Positions 25,163 to 32,428 of a stretch of 64,000 bases of DNA are shown piece after piece (position 1 is the stretch's first letter; the number at the start of each line of letters is the position of its first letter). The stretch comes from Roseivirga misakiensis. GTDB taxonomy: Bacteria > Bacteroidota > Bacteroidia > Cytophagales > Cyclobacteriaceae. The stretch covers positions 992,001 through 1,056,000 of the forward strand of contig NZ_MDGQ01000003.1 in assembly GCF_001747105.1 (NCBI RefSeq), written 5' to 3'. The position numbers were made by a program, and so were the translations under genes. The notes below the pieces were generated by a model. That model had not been told where the DNA came from, did not search any database, and saw only the letters and a program-made list of their open reading frames with translations.

Positions 25163-27025
25163 TCATATCTCAATGGCCTTCAATTCTCCAAGAGCGGTTA
25201 AAATTTCAACCGAGAATTGATCAAATTCAACGGTGATATCGTCACTATTTTCCAAGCGATCGTGCAATAGCCTTCTCGTATCAATTAATTGGTCATTTCC
25301 CAAATAGCTCACACTTGGCCCTATTTTATGCAATCCCTTTTTGGCAATCACTAATTCGCTTTCTGATAGCGCCACATTTATCTTCTCTATTTCTTCTGGT
25401 AGTGTATCTAGAATTATCTGAATCAACTCTTTCATCAGATCCACATTCTGGTGTGTAGCCACCTTTAAGTTTGAAAGATCGACCATGGAGGTTGGCTTGA
25501 TACCTTTCAAAAGTGTACCCAAGGCATTCAAATTGACGGGTTTCAAAAGAAAATGCCAATTATCGAATTCAAAGGACTTTGGTTGCTCGCTAATGTCTCC
25601 AGATAGAAAAATTATTGGAGGCAAAGATTGCGCAGCCATCTCACTAAAAAGCGCTAATGAATTACCATCAGTTAAGTTCAGGTCTGATAAAACAACGTCG
25701 AACTTTGAAGTTTCAAGGGCTGTTTTTAATTCTTTTACACTCGACACCAGTTGAGGAGCCAAAATCTGAAATTTAGCCAAAGAGTCTTTAAGTACCATTT
25801 GGCTCACCGGGTCGTCTTCGGCGATCAGCACGTTCAAGTGACCTAGCCTAAGGGTGATTTCATCGCTAGACGGAATTGACTCGCCAGTTATCCCAAAATT
25901 AATCGAGAAAGCCATTTTAGTTCCAACACCGACCTCACTTTTTATAGATAATTGACCCCCCATGAGGTTGATCAGTTCTTTAGCAATACCCATTCCCAAA
26001 CCCGTGCCGCCGTACTGGCCGTAATCCTGACCTTCGGCTTGACCATACGGTTCTAGTATCCGTTGAATACTCTCAGGGGACATACCTTTGCCGGTATCAG
26101 AAACTTCGAAACCTAGCTCGCAGCGTTCCGATGATTTCTTTAGGCGCACTACCCTTAATTCGACATGGCCATTGCCAGTGAACTTTAAAGCATTTCCCAG
26201 TAGGTTGTAGACGACTTGGGTTAACCTGACCGCATCTCCATCTAGTGTTTTTGGGACTTCTTGATCAATAGTCAATATCAGTTCTAGTCCCTTTTCCTGC
26301 ACCATATGAGAAAAGCCAGTGACTACATTTTGGAGCGATTTCCGTAGATCAAAAGGGCTATTATTTAGCTCAAGTTTACCCGCCTCGACTTTCGACAGGT
26401 CCAGAATATCATTGATAATGGAATTTAAGTGGGTAGATGTAGCACTTAACGCTTTCAGGTATTCCGATGATCTACTTTTCGGTCCTTCTTGTAACAAATT
26501 AATTAAACCGCCAATGCTGTTTAAAGGGGTTCGCATTTCGTGGCTTACTTCAGCAAAAAACTGGGTTTTAAAGGCTTGGATTCTCTCCAGTTCCTGATTT
26601 TTATAATGAAGCAACTCTTTCTCCATTTCAAGATACTTGCGCTGAATATCTAGAAACTCTTCGTTGATAGTGGCCTCGTTTCGCTCCTGCTGAATTTTCT
26701 GCGTTTCAGATTTTCCCTCCGTCTTATCTTGAATTACCCAATGAACCGTTTCGGGCTGAACTCTTTCCAAGCTGATCGAAAATAGTCCGTTGACCTGCTC
26801 TTCCCACTCAACTGCCCCAAAATGAAGCCTTTCTGCCAAAGGCAATGTTGGAATGAGTTCTTCCAAACTTTTAAGAAAATCGAACTGATTATAAATGGAA
26901 GAGGCTGAGTTTACATTAAACAGGGTGTTGCAACTTTTTTGTACTTGGCCATCGGTATGGAAGATGACTACCTGGGATTTATTTTGGACGAGGCCAAGCT
27001 TTATTTCATCGATCGCCGAACTCAT
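25163..27025 (-). CDS. Soluble hybrid histidine kinase with receiver and HPt domains
   Basis: 620 residues without a membrane segment. Order: N-terminal PAS-like input (1-105), coiled coil (about 110-150), HisKA with SHEMRTPLNS (H162), HATPase with N-box NLLGNALKF, VSDTGKGMS and GGTGLGMGIAKELI, a receiver (about 395-505; acidic pair D404/D405, phospho-acceptor D448 in VVLSDLNLTDG, K495 in LLKPV) and a C-terminal HPt-like domain with LHKIGPSVSYLG (H566). It therefore carries a full His-Asp-His relay. Its ATG overlaps the stop of the GTPase gene by 4 nt, so GTPase and kinase are translationally coupled. The output protein is unknown; a LytS/LytTR pair follows but has its own kinase. Confidence 0.9.
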   Translation of the reverse strand: MSSAIDEIKLGLVQNKSQVVIFHTDGQVQKSCNTLFNVNSASSIYNQFDFLKSLEELIPTLPLAERLHFGAVEWEEQVNGLFSISLERVQPETVHWVIQDKTEGKSETQKIQQERNEATINEEFLDIQRKYLEMEKELLHYKNQELERIQAFKTQFFAEVSHEMRTPLNSIGGLINLLQEGPKSRSSEYLKALSATSTHLNSIINDILDLSKVEAGKLELNNSPFDLRKSLQNVVTGFSHMVQEKGLELILTIDQEVPKTLDGDAVRLTQVVYNLLGNALKFTGNGHVELRVVRLKKSSERCELGFEVSDTGKGMSPESIQRILEPYGQAEGQDYGQYGGTGLGMGIAKELINLMGGQLSIKSEVGVGTKMAFSINFGITGESIPSSDEITLRLGHLNVLIAEDDPVSQMVLKDSLAKFQILAPQLVSSVKELKTALETSKFDVVLSDLNLTDGNSLALFSEMAAQSLPPIIFLSGDISEQPKSFEFDNWHFLLKPVNLNALGTLLKGIKPTSMVDLSNLKVATHQNVDLMKELIQIILDTLPEEIEKINVALSESELVIAKKGLHKIGPSVSYLGNDQLIDTRRLLHDRLENSDDITVEFDQFSVEILTALGELKAIEI

Positions 27026-27516
27026 GAGACCATCGATTTGGCCAAAAGTTCGAAGGCTTCCTCCACATGGTCGCCCGTTTTGGCAGAAGTTTGAAAGACC
27101 TGAGGGTTAGCTACTTTTTCTAAAACTTCTTTTAATTCTTCTTCGGAAAGAAGATCACATTTATTGGCTAGAATTTGTATTGGTATATCTGGGATAATGT
27201 CATTTAAGAAGGCTAATTCTTCAGTCAACTTTTCATAAGTAGAAGGGCGACTCACATCGAAAACGTACAAGGCACCGTGAGCTCCAAGCCGATAACTTGC
27301 GGGTACTTTTTGCTGAGAATCTTCTCCAGCAATATCCCATATGATCATGTTCACCGAGAGGCCTTTCACATTGACTACTTTTTTATCGATTTTCACACCG
27401 ATCGTTGTAATGTAGTCTTCAGAAAATTTTTGGTGTACAAATCGTTTGACCAATGAAGACTTCCCAACACCAAAATGTCCAATGAGTATAACTTTTTTAC
27501 TCACTGACATCTTCAA
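27022..27516 (-). CDS. Ras/Rab-like small GTPase
   Basis: 164 residues, a single G domain. G1 is GHFGVGKS (13-20), switch I has the threonines near 37-38 (YITTIG), G3 is WDIAGED (60-66), G4 is NKCD (118-121) and G5 is SAK (144-146). The layout is that of Rab/Ras-like GTPases rather than Era/TrmE types. In switch II the position of the catalytic glutamine (DTAGQ in Ras) holds glutamate (DIAGE). It has no C-terminal lipidation cysteine. The gene overlaps the longin-like gene upstream (20 nt) and the hybrid kinase downstream (4 nt). Bacterial relatives such as MglA act with roadblock-domain partners to set cell polarity; whether this one does is unknown. Confidence 0.9.
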   Translation of the reverse strand: MKMSVSKKVILIGHFGVGKSSLVKRFVHQKFSEDYITTIGVKIDKKVVNVKGLSVNMIIWDIAGEDSQQKVPASYRLGAHGALYVFDVSRPSTYEKLTEELAFLNDIIPDIPIQILANKCDLLSEEELKEVLEKVANPQVFQTSAKTGDHVEEAFELLAKSMVS

Positions 27517-28333
27517 AATCGTTAAAGTATTCGGCTAGTCCGGTTGTGATTTGCTCTTGGTTCGGTTCTTCTCCCTCTTTAGCTTTTGTCAACACTTTTT
27601 GAGCAAAGTTTAGCAGCTGATCGTCTAGTTTATCTTTGAAACTAGCGTTGGCAATGCCTGAGGTGACTACTGCAATATAGAAGGAATTAAAGCTTTTCAG
27701 AATTACTTTGTAGTTCTGATAATCGATGCTTTCAAGCTCTTGGCTATCGGCAGAAAAAGCATCTTCTACAAAGGCTTTGATAGCGGTGAGCATACCTGCC
27801 ACCATATCGCCATCCAATGATTCTTTTTTAGTGTAGCTCCCTAGTAGAATACCTGAATTACGCTCAATTACGAATATTTCTTCAATTTTTGGTTCTACCA
27901 GCCCTGACATGACCATGTCTTTCTGTGGGGTACCCGAAATCCAAGCTTTTATTCTCACTTTCCAGCCTTCCCACGAAAAGGCCATTTCCATTTGTGCATC
28001 TACTTTTTCCGATAGTTTTTCAATCTCTGAAGTAATATACTTCTTGATCATTCTACCAATAATTGGGTAAAGCACCTCCACAACTTCGTCTTGAGATTCT
28101 TTAATCTGCTTACGAATGGACTCTGTGATTTGTGGACCAAAAAGCTGAGAAAAATTATTCTTTAAAGCACCATTCTGATCAACCAAAATAGGGTTTACTC
28201 GCTCTTCTAATTTCTCCTTGTCATTAACCTGAGCATCGAGTTCCTCTAGTTTTTGGGCAAGCGCTTGCCGATCTTCCCGGTCTTGTTCCAGCAAGATTTT
28301 TCTAAGTTGATCAAAACCTGCGCTCTGACTCAT
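27497..28333 (-). CDS. Longin/roadblock-like protein paired with the GTPase
   Basis: 278 residues, cytosolic. The N-terminus is a coiled coil starting with LRKILLEQDRE (about 10-45). A helical middle (about 65-135: LYPIIGRMIKKYI, then FSWEGWKVRIKAWISGTP) precedes a domain at about 149-245 with the sequence pattern IFVIERNSGILLGSYT, DGDMVAGMLTAIKAFVEDAF and FNSFYIAVVTSGI, which is how longin/roadblock-type domains look. I recall similar proteins, some ending in OmpA domains, beside Rab-like GTPases in other bacteria; here there is no OmpA domain. Role as GTPase partner or regulator is inferred from fold pattern and gene overlap. Confidence 0.65.
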   Translation of the reverse strand: MSQSAGFDQLRKILLEQDREDRQALAQKLEELDAQVNDKEKLEERVNPILVDQNGALKNNFSQLFGPQITESIRKQIKESQDEVVEVLYPIIGRMIKKYITSEIEKLSEKVDAQMEMAFSWEGWKVRIKAWISGTPQKDMVMSGLVEPKIEEIFVIERNSGILLGSYTKKESLDGDMVAGMLTAIKAFVEDAFSADSQELESIDYQNYKVILKSFNSFYIAVVTSGIANASFKDKLDDQLLNFAQKVLTKAKEGEEPNQEQITTGLAEYFNDFEDVSE

Positions 28334-28342
28334 TTGAAATGA

Positions 28343-28723
28343 TTATTCAGCGATTTGCTTACCCATTTCTTGTAGCATAGTACCCAAGAGCTTGCGATTT
28401 ACTTTGCGCTCGTCAAGATCGGCCACAGAATCATCCATATCTGAGCGAAGTTGGGTCACTTTTTTATTCATATCGCTTCTGAGATCAGAAATATCATTAG
28501 TTAGGCTCTCCTTAGTCTGGTTAATGAGCTTGTTCAATGCATCTCGCGTATCATTGATCTCATTCTCTACATCAGTACGGGTCTTTTTAATGAGGGCTTT
28601 TATCTCATTAAATTCAGAATCGTATTGCTGCATGTTTTCACCAAAAATCAGCTGCTTTACCGCCTCTATCTTTGGATCTACTCCAGTGCCTTGTGGCGCT
28701 TGTTCTTCTTTTTGCTTAGCCAT
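28343..28723 (-). CDS. Coiled-coil protein of the GTPase operon
   Basis: 126 residues, almost entirely helical and charged, with heptad-like repeats (KESLTNDISDLRSDMNKK, TQLRSDMDDSVADLDER). Its N-terminal IEAVKQLIFGENMQQYD segment resembles the LRKILLEQDRE start of the next protein in the operon, which suggests both bind the same partner or each other. No membrane segment. It ends 9 nt before the longin-like gene. Function unknown; probably a scaffold or adaptor. Confidence 0.65.
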   Translation of the reverse strand: MAKQKEEQAPQGTGVDPKIEAVKQLIFGENMQQYDSEFNEIKALIKKTRTDVENEINDTRDALNKLINQTKESLTNDISDLRSDMNKKVTQLRSDMDDSVADLDERKVNRKLLGTMLQEMGKQIAE

Positions 28724-28726
28724 AAT

Positions 28727-29356
28727 TTATTTTAGTAATGCCTGTAATGTCTTTTTATCTACTGTTCCTGATGGGTATAAACCATTTTTAGTCTGGAATT
28801 CTCGCAGACCATTCCTTGTAATAATGTTGAAAATACCATCTACGAGTAGGTCTTGCCCCTTTTCGTTTAAAAGTTGTTGCAACTCCATAGTTGCCTGTCC
28901 ATTTATACCGATGCCCAATCCTAAGAAATAGCTCTTCTCTTTTAACTCAATGTCTTTTGGGGTAAGGCCTTTTTCCATAATCGCCTTAATCTCATCTTTG
29001 GTATATCCTTCAGCCGCATATTTTGCCGATGTCTCAAGTTTGTCCTCGAGCAATTTAGTGGTGGCAATAAGCAGGTTATAATACTCAGTGGCCTGAGTGG
29101 ATTCGAAATTCTCACGATCCATAAACCGTACGTCTATACCATCATTATTCCAAAGGGAGCGCGCATATGCACCAATTTCAAGAGCGCTTTTGTAGTACTC
29201 TTTTACTACCATTGGGTCATAAAAATCCTTGTCGATGGTTTCGGAAATAACGTAGTCATAATCGCCCTGCGGATTAAACCTTCTGTCTTTCAGGTACTGA
29301 ACGACTATGTAAGAAATGACCCCTATAAGGATCGCAAAGGTCAAGAGGCGTTTCAT
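28727..29356 (-). CDS. Membrane-anchored protein with C-terminal peptidoglycan-binding domain
   Basis: 209 residues. One N-terminal membrane helix (about 4-20, MKRLLTFAILIGVISYIVVQYL), a helical middle, and a C-terminal PG_binding_1-type domain (about 150-209): LQQLLNEKGQDLLVDGIF, REFQTKNGLYPSGTVDKKTL. This would anchor the operon's product set to the cell wall. First gene of the five-gene minus-strand operon; its stop is 3 nt before the start of the coiled-coil gene. The promoter lies in 29357-29450; no clear TAnnTTTG box was picked out there. Confidence 0.75.
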   Translation of the reverse strand: MKRLLTFAILIGVISYIVVQYLKDRRFNPQGDYDYVISETIDKDFYDPMVVKEYYKSALEIGAYARSLWNNDGIDVRFMDRENFESTQATEYYNLLIATTKLLEDKLETSAKYAAEGYTKDEIKAIMEKGLTPKDIELKEKSYFLGLGIGINGQATMELQQLLNEKGQDLLVDGIFNIITRNGLREFQTKNGLYPSGTVDKKTLQALLK

Positions 29357-29453
29357 TTTTGGTCTCAGTTAAAAAGTACTTTCAAGGAATAAAAATAAAA
29401 CAATTTTCTAAGGGATAAATCGATTTCAATAATGTTACCCCCAATAAAACAAA

Positions 29454-29484
29454 AAAGCCTCAACCGCATGTCGGTTGAGGCTTT
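29454..29484 (-). terminator. Terminator after the BlaR1-like gene
   Basis: AAAGCCTCAACCG (29454-29466) and CGGTTGAGGCTTT (29472-29484) form a 13-bp stem with T-runs, so transcription from the right stops here before the operon promoter. Confidence 0.85.
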
Positions 29485-29501
29485 CTTTAAGGGTAACTAT
29501 A

Positions 29502-31943
29502 TCAGTTTGTGGTAATACTAATCACGCTGTCATAGTTTCTGAGTATTTTCTTAGACAGGACATCACCAAAATACTTTTTCATGTCTTTATCGGCTGCGAA
29601 ATCAATGGCTTTGACTTTATTGAAATCAAGTGACTCGAAGTTTTTAAATGTCCAGTCTTTCATCACCTTTCCATTCAAGAGAAAGACTTTCTTGTTTAGT
29701 TTTTTACTAAACAAGCCATCAAGTGCATACCCAACCCAATGTAATCGAGATTCTCCTTCTTTAAAGGTGAAAGTTTCATAAGTAGGTGTGACTCTGGTGT
29801 GGACCATTAAGTCATTCTCATCATTTCCACTCTTGCCTGTCTTATCTTGTTCATTGATGAAAATATTGTAGGCATTTCGTGAGTCTTTTTGAACAAACTC
29901 ATCATATTTTCTGGCCCTGTATTCGCCAATCGTATTTTCCATTAGCTTGAGTTCCTCCATCATCAATAGAGCTTCCTCTTTAGAAACATCTCCTTGTTCC
30001 ATGAGGCTCTCAACCCTTTTCATTTCCTTTCGCAGGCTTGCCACTCTATCTGCGACAGTCTTAATTTCATAAATCTCTGAAACCGATCCTTTTAAGCTAA
30101 CTTTTGGCGTTAGACTCACAGCATTAGCTTTAATTTCTTTTTCCAAAGCTATTATTTGCTCCAATAACTTATCCGATTCCTCTTTCGGTAAACCCTCTGC
30201 TATTGCTTGTTCCCGAATTTTTGAGACATACTCTAAAAGCTGCGCTTGCTTTTCTAAGCTCCTGGCATAGTCCTGAATGACAAGACTTCTTGTATTTATT
30301 GCCTTCAGTCGTTCTGCCTCCTTTTCAACATTTAAGGCACCATATCTTTTTGCAATTTCTTTTAGCTGTTCACTCTTCTCTTTCAATGAGACTATAGATA
30401 TGCCTCCTTTTTCATCTAACTCATCAAGTTCTTCAAGCTCATCTACCAAACCGTCCAATAAGTCCTGCGCTTTGAGTTGTTGGAGATACCGTTGGTTTTG
30501 TAGCACCTCATTTCTTTTCACAGCGACTTTTTCTACTTCTGTCAGTTCAGCTTTTGATAACTTCTCAAGCTCCTCAACACCTGCTTTTGTTAGGGCATAT
30601 TGGCTCAGTTGACGATATGCTTTTCGGTAAACCCTGAATTCATCGCCTTTCAGTGATTCGCTATTCCGCTTAATCGAAACCACCTCACCACGATCGTTTG
30701 TATTCACCTTTATAGGGCTTTCATCTTGAATAATCTCCTGAATCGCCAGTGCTAATTTGGTCGTATCGTTAGGAATAGCAGCACCATTATAAGCGCTTAT
30801 GCCAGTGTCTATATCGTAAGACATACTGAATTTAGAACCAAGGGTCTCATAAAGGCTATCCTTAATCTCTTTGGGTGTGTCAGGGGTAATAATGAACGAA
30901 CTTCTAAGTTTATTATCGGATTCTTTCTTTTGACTCTGACTCATCAGCATAAAAGCGGAGCCTAATACCAGTACGGTCACTAAGCCGCTGAGCCAATTCG
31001 GACGTTGTTGTTTTTTCATAATTCTGTTTACACGTTTGAGTAATTGATTTTTTGAATTTCCTGCGAAACCAACCGCAGGTGTTGTCATTGTATATTCTTG
31101 AGTTTTTGCCAGGGCTTTAACAAGTAGTAGACCGTTGGACTGCTTACTCATGACCATTTCATCTGATGCATATTCGCGCTCATTATCAAGCTGACTTTGT
31201 AGCCACCAATAAGCTGGATGATAAAAGTATATTGACCTGAGTGCCGTAATGATCAGGCTAACGATAAAGTCGTTTCGCTTCAAGTGTGCTAATTCATGTG
31301 CCAAAATCACTTCTACCTCATCTGAGGTTAAACCTTGAATCAGGCCAATGGGAAAAATGATCATGGGTTTAAAATAACCCGAAACCATAGGGCTCAATAC
31401 CATTGAAGACTCTCTTAAGAGGACCTCTGAACGAATACTGAATTCCTTTTTTAGCTTATTTAAAAGTATGTTCAGCTTTGAGTCTTGGATCTCTATTGCT
31501 TTACGCTTAATTCGGTTCAAATAGAACAAGCCGCCAATGCCACGAATAGAAAAAAGGATCAAACCTACTAACCAAATTTTCGCTACCCAGTGTGCTTTAT
31601 CGGCGATCCATGTACTTTGAATAATTGGTGGAACAACTACAATCGATCTTTCTCTTACCTCTTGTTCTTGAGACTGAGTAGCATCAATACTATTGGTGAC
31701 AAACTGTCGCTCTGAGAACTCTGTCTGAACCTCAATTGATTGATAGTGTTTTACAAAGCTGAGCGTTCCACCCATTGGAAGCATAAGAATACAAACCAAC
31801 AGCAAATTATGTCGCCATTTTGCTTCCACCTTTCGGAGTATTGCCAGACCCAAAAAAGCAATGGCCAGTATAATAACGCCCTGCCATAAGGAATCTAATA
31901 GCGTTAGGCCTAGCGCTTCTAGAATGTTACTATTGATTTCCAT
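29502..31943 (-). CDS. BlaR1-like M56 membrane metallopeptidase with long C-terminal extension
   Basis: 813 residues. Membrane helices at about 15-38, 48-60, 117-140 and one near 315; the zinc motif HELAH is at 216-220, as in M56/BlaR1 proteins. There is no penicillin-binding sensor domain. Instead residues ~330-700 are helical and rich in Glu/Lys (coiled-coil-like), and the last ~70 residues (VFLLNGKVMKDW, then KYFGDVLSKKILRN, VISITT) look like the degenerate TonB-plug tail seen in many Bacteroidota M56 proteins. It overlaps the BlaI-type repressor gene by 14 nt. Probable role: signal-dependent cleavage of that repressor. What it senses is unknown. Confidence 0.85.
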   Translation of the reverse strand: MEINSNILEALGLTLLDSLWQGVIILAIAFLGLAILRKVEAKWRHNLLLVCILMLPMGGTLSFVKHYQSIEVQTEFSERQFVTNSIDATQSQEQEVRERSIVVVPPIIQSTWIADKAHWVAKIWLVGLILFSIRGIGGLFYLNRIKRKAIEIQDSKLNILLNKLKKEFSIRSEVLLRESSMVLSPMVSGYFKPMIIFPIGLIQGLTSDEVEVILAHELAHLKRNDFIVSLIITALRSIYFYHPAYWWLQSQLDNEREYASDEMVMSKQSNGLLLVKALAKTQEYTMTTPAVGFAGNSKNQLLKRVNRIMKKQQRPNWLSGLVTVLVLGSAFMLMSQSQKKESDNKLRSSFIITPDTPKEIKDSLYETLGSKFSMSYDIDTGISAYNGAAIPNDTTKLALAIQEIIQDESPIKVNTNDRGEVVSIKRNSESLKGDEFRVYRKAYRQLSQYALTKAGVEELEKLSKAELTEVEKVAVKRNEVLQNQRYLQQLKAQDLLDGLVDELEELDELDEKGGISIVSLKEKSEQLKEIAKRYGALNVEKEAERLKAINTRSLVIQDYARSLEKQAQLLEYVSKIREQAIAEGLPKEESDKLLEQIIALEKEIKANAVSLTPKVSLKGSVSEIYEIKTVADRVASLRKEMKRVESLMEQGDVSKEEALLMMEELKLMENTIGEYRARKYDEFVQKDSRNAYNIFINEQDKTGKSGNDENDLMVHTRVTPTYETFTFKEGESRLHWVGYALDGLFSKKLNKKVFLLNGKVMKDWTFKNFESLDFNKVKAIDFAADKDMKKYFGDVLSKKILRNYDSVISITTN

Positions 31944-32304
31944 TTTCTAGCTTTTTAATGAGTGCCTTTATTTCTTCAAGTTCCTGCTTGGAGGTATCCC
32001 CACGACCAAGTGCTTGTAAAACCAACTGAGAGGCAGATCCACCAAAGGCCGTGTCCATCAACTTGTCCAACATGGCGGTTTGGACTTTCTCTTGCCCAAT
32101 AAGTGCTCGGTAAATATGAGTTCGGCTAGATTCATCACGATCCACTAGCCCTTTTTGCACCATAATCTGCATGATTTTCAGGGTAGTAGTATATCCTGAG
32201 TCTTTCGACTCATTGATGATGTCATTGACTGCTCGGACACTTGAAGGGCCTTTTGCCCAAAGTATTCTAAGTATTTCTAGTTCTGATTCTGTCGGCTTTG
32301 TCAT
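31930..32304 (-). CDS. BlaI/MecI-family transcriptional repressor
   Basis: 124 residues from the ATG at 32304 (MTKPTESELEILRILW, the usual BlaI start); the open frame extends 20 codons upstream, but those codons cover the operators and promoter. It is a winged helix with the family pattern SSVRAVNDIINESKDSGYTTTLKIMQIMVQKGLV and a C-terminal dimerisation part (GGSASQLVLQAL). BlaI dimers bind short palindromes and are cut by a BlaR1-type protease, whose gene overlaps here. Three palindromes of the form TACGAnNNNTTCGTA lie just upstream, so it should repress its own operon and perhaps the divergent K+ channel. Confidence 0.92.
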   Translation of the reverse strand: MTKPTESELEILRILWAKGPSSVRAVNDIINESKDSGYTTTLKIMQIMVQKGLVDRDESSRTHIYRALIGQEKVQTAMLDKLMDTAFGGSASQLVLQALGRGDTSKQELEEIKALIKKLENGNQ

Positions 32305-32307
32305 AGT

Positions 32308-32323
32308 TACGAGGTCTTTCGTA
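32308..32323. promoter_or_regulatory. BlaI-type operator 1
   Basis: TACGAGGTCTTTCGTA, one mismatch in the left arm. It lies 4 nt upstream of the repressor ATG, at the transcript's 5' end. Confidence 0.65.
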
Positions 32324-32326
32324 CTA

Positions 32327-32358
32327 CAATTATATACGAACAATTTCGTAGAAGCAAA
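32327..32358 (-). promoter_or_regulatory. Promoter of the BlaI/BlaR1-type operon
   Basis: On the minus strand TTTG (32355-32358), 20-bp spacer, TATAATTG (32327-32334): close to the Bacteroidota TTTG-N19-TAnnTTTG consensus, with one mismatch in the -7 box. Confidence 0.55.
32335..32350. promoter_or_regulatory. BlaI-type operator 2, inside the promoter spacer
   Basis: TACGAACAATTTCGTA, perfect 6-bp arms around a 4-bp centre. It fills most of the 20-bp spacer between the -33 (TTTG, minus strand, 32355-32358) and -7 (TATAATTG, 32327-32334) boxes of the blaI-like operon. Confidence 0.75.
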
Positions 32359-32364
32359 TTTCAA

Positions 32365-32380
32365 TACGAAATCTTTCGTA
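32365..32380. promoter_or_regulatory. BlaI-type operator 3
   Basis: TACGAAATCTTTCGTA, perfect 6-bp arms. It lies upstream of the repressor promoter and 34 bp before the -7 box of the divergent channel gene, so it may serve both. Confidence 0.7.
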
Positions 32381-32413
32381 TTAATTTCTTCTTTTATCTT
32401 TCTCTAAGAGTTG

Positions 32414-32421
32414 TAGTTTTG
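32414..32421 (+). promoter_or_regulatory. -7 box close to the K+ channel start
   Basis: TAGTTTTG matches TAnnTTTG fully, 7 nt before the ATG at 32429; implies a very short or absent leader. Confidence 0.5.
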
Positions 32422-32428
32422 ATTTACA

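Noticed and set aside
26895-27110. Short plus-strand frame across the GTPase/kinase junction
   Set aside because: Shadow of two real overlapping genes on the minus strand; no start context or motif.
30277-30612. Open frame on the plus strand inside the BlaR1-like gene
   Set aside because: Its poly-Ser stretch is only the reverse reading of the Glu/Leu-rich coiled coil of the real gene.
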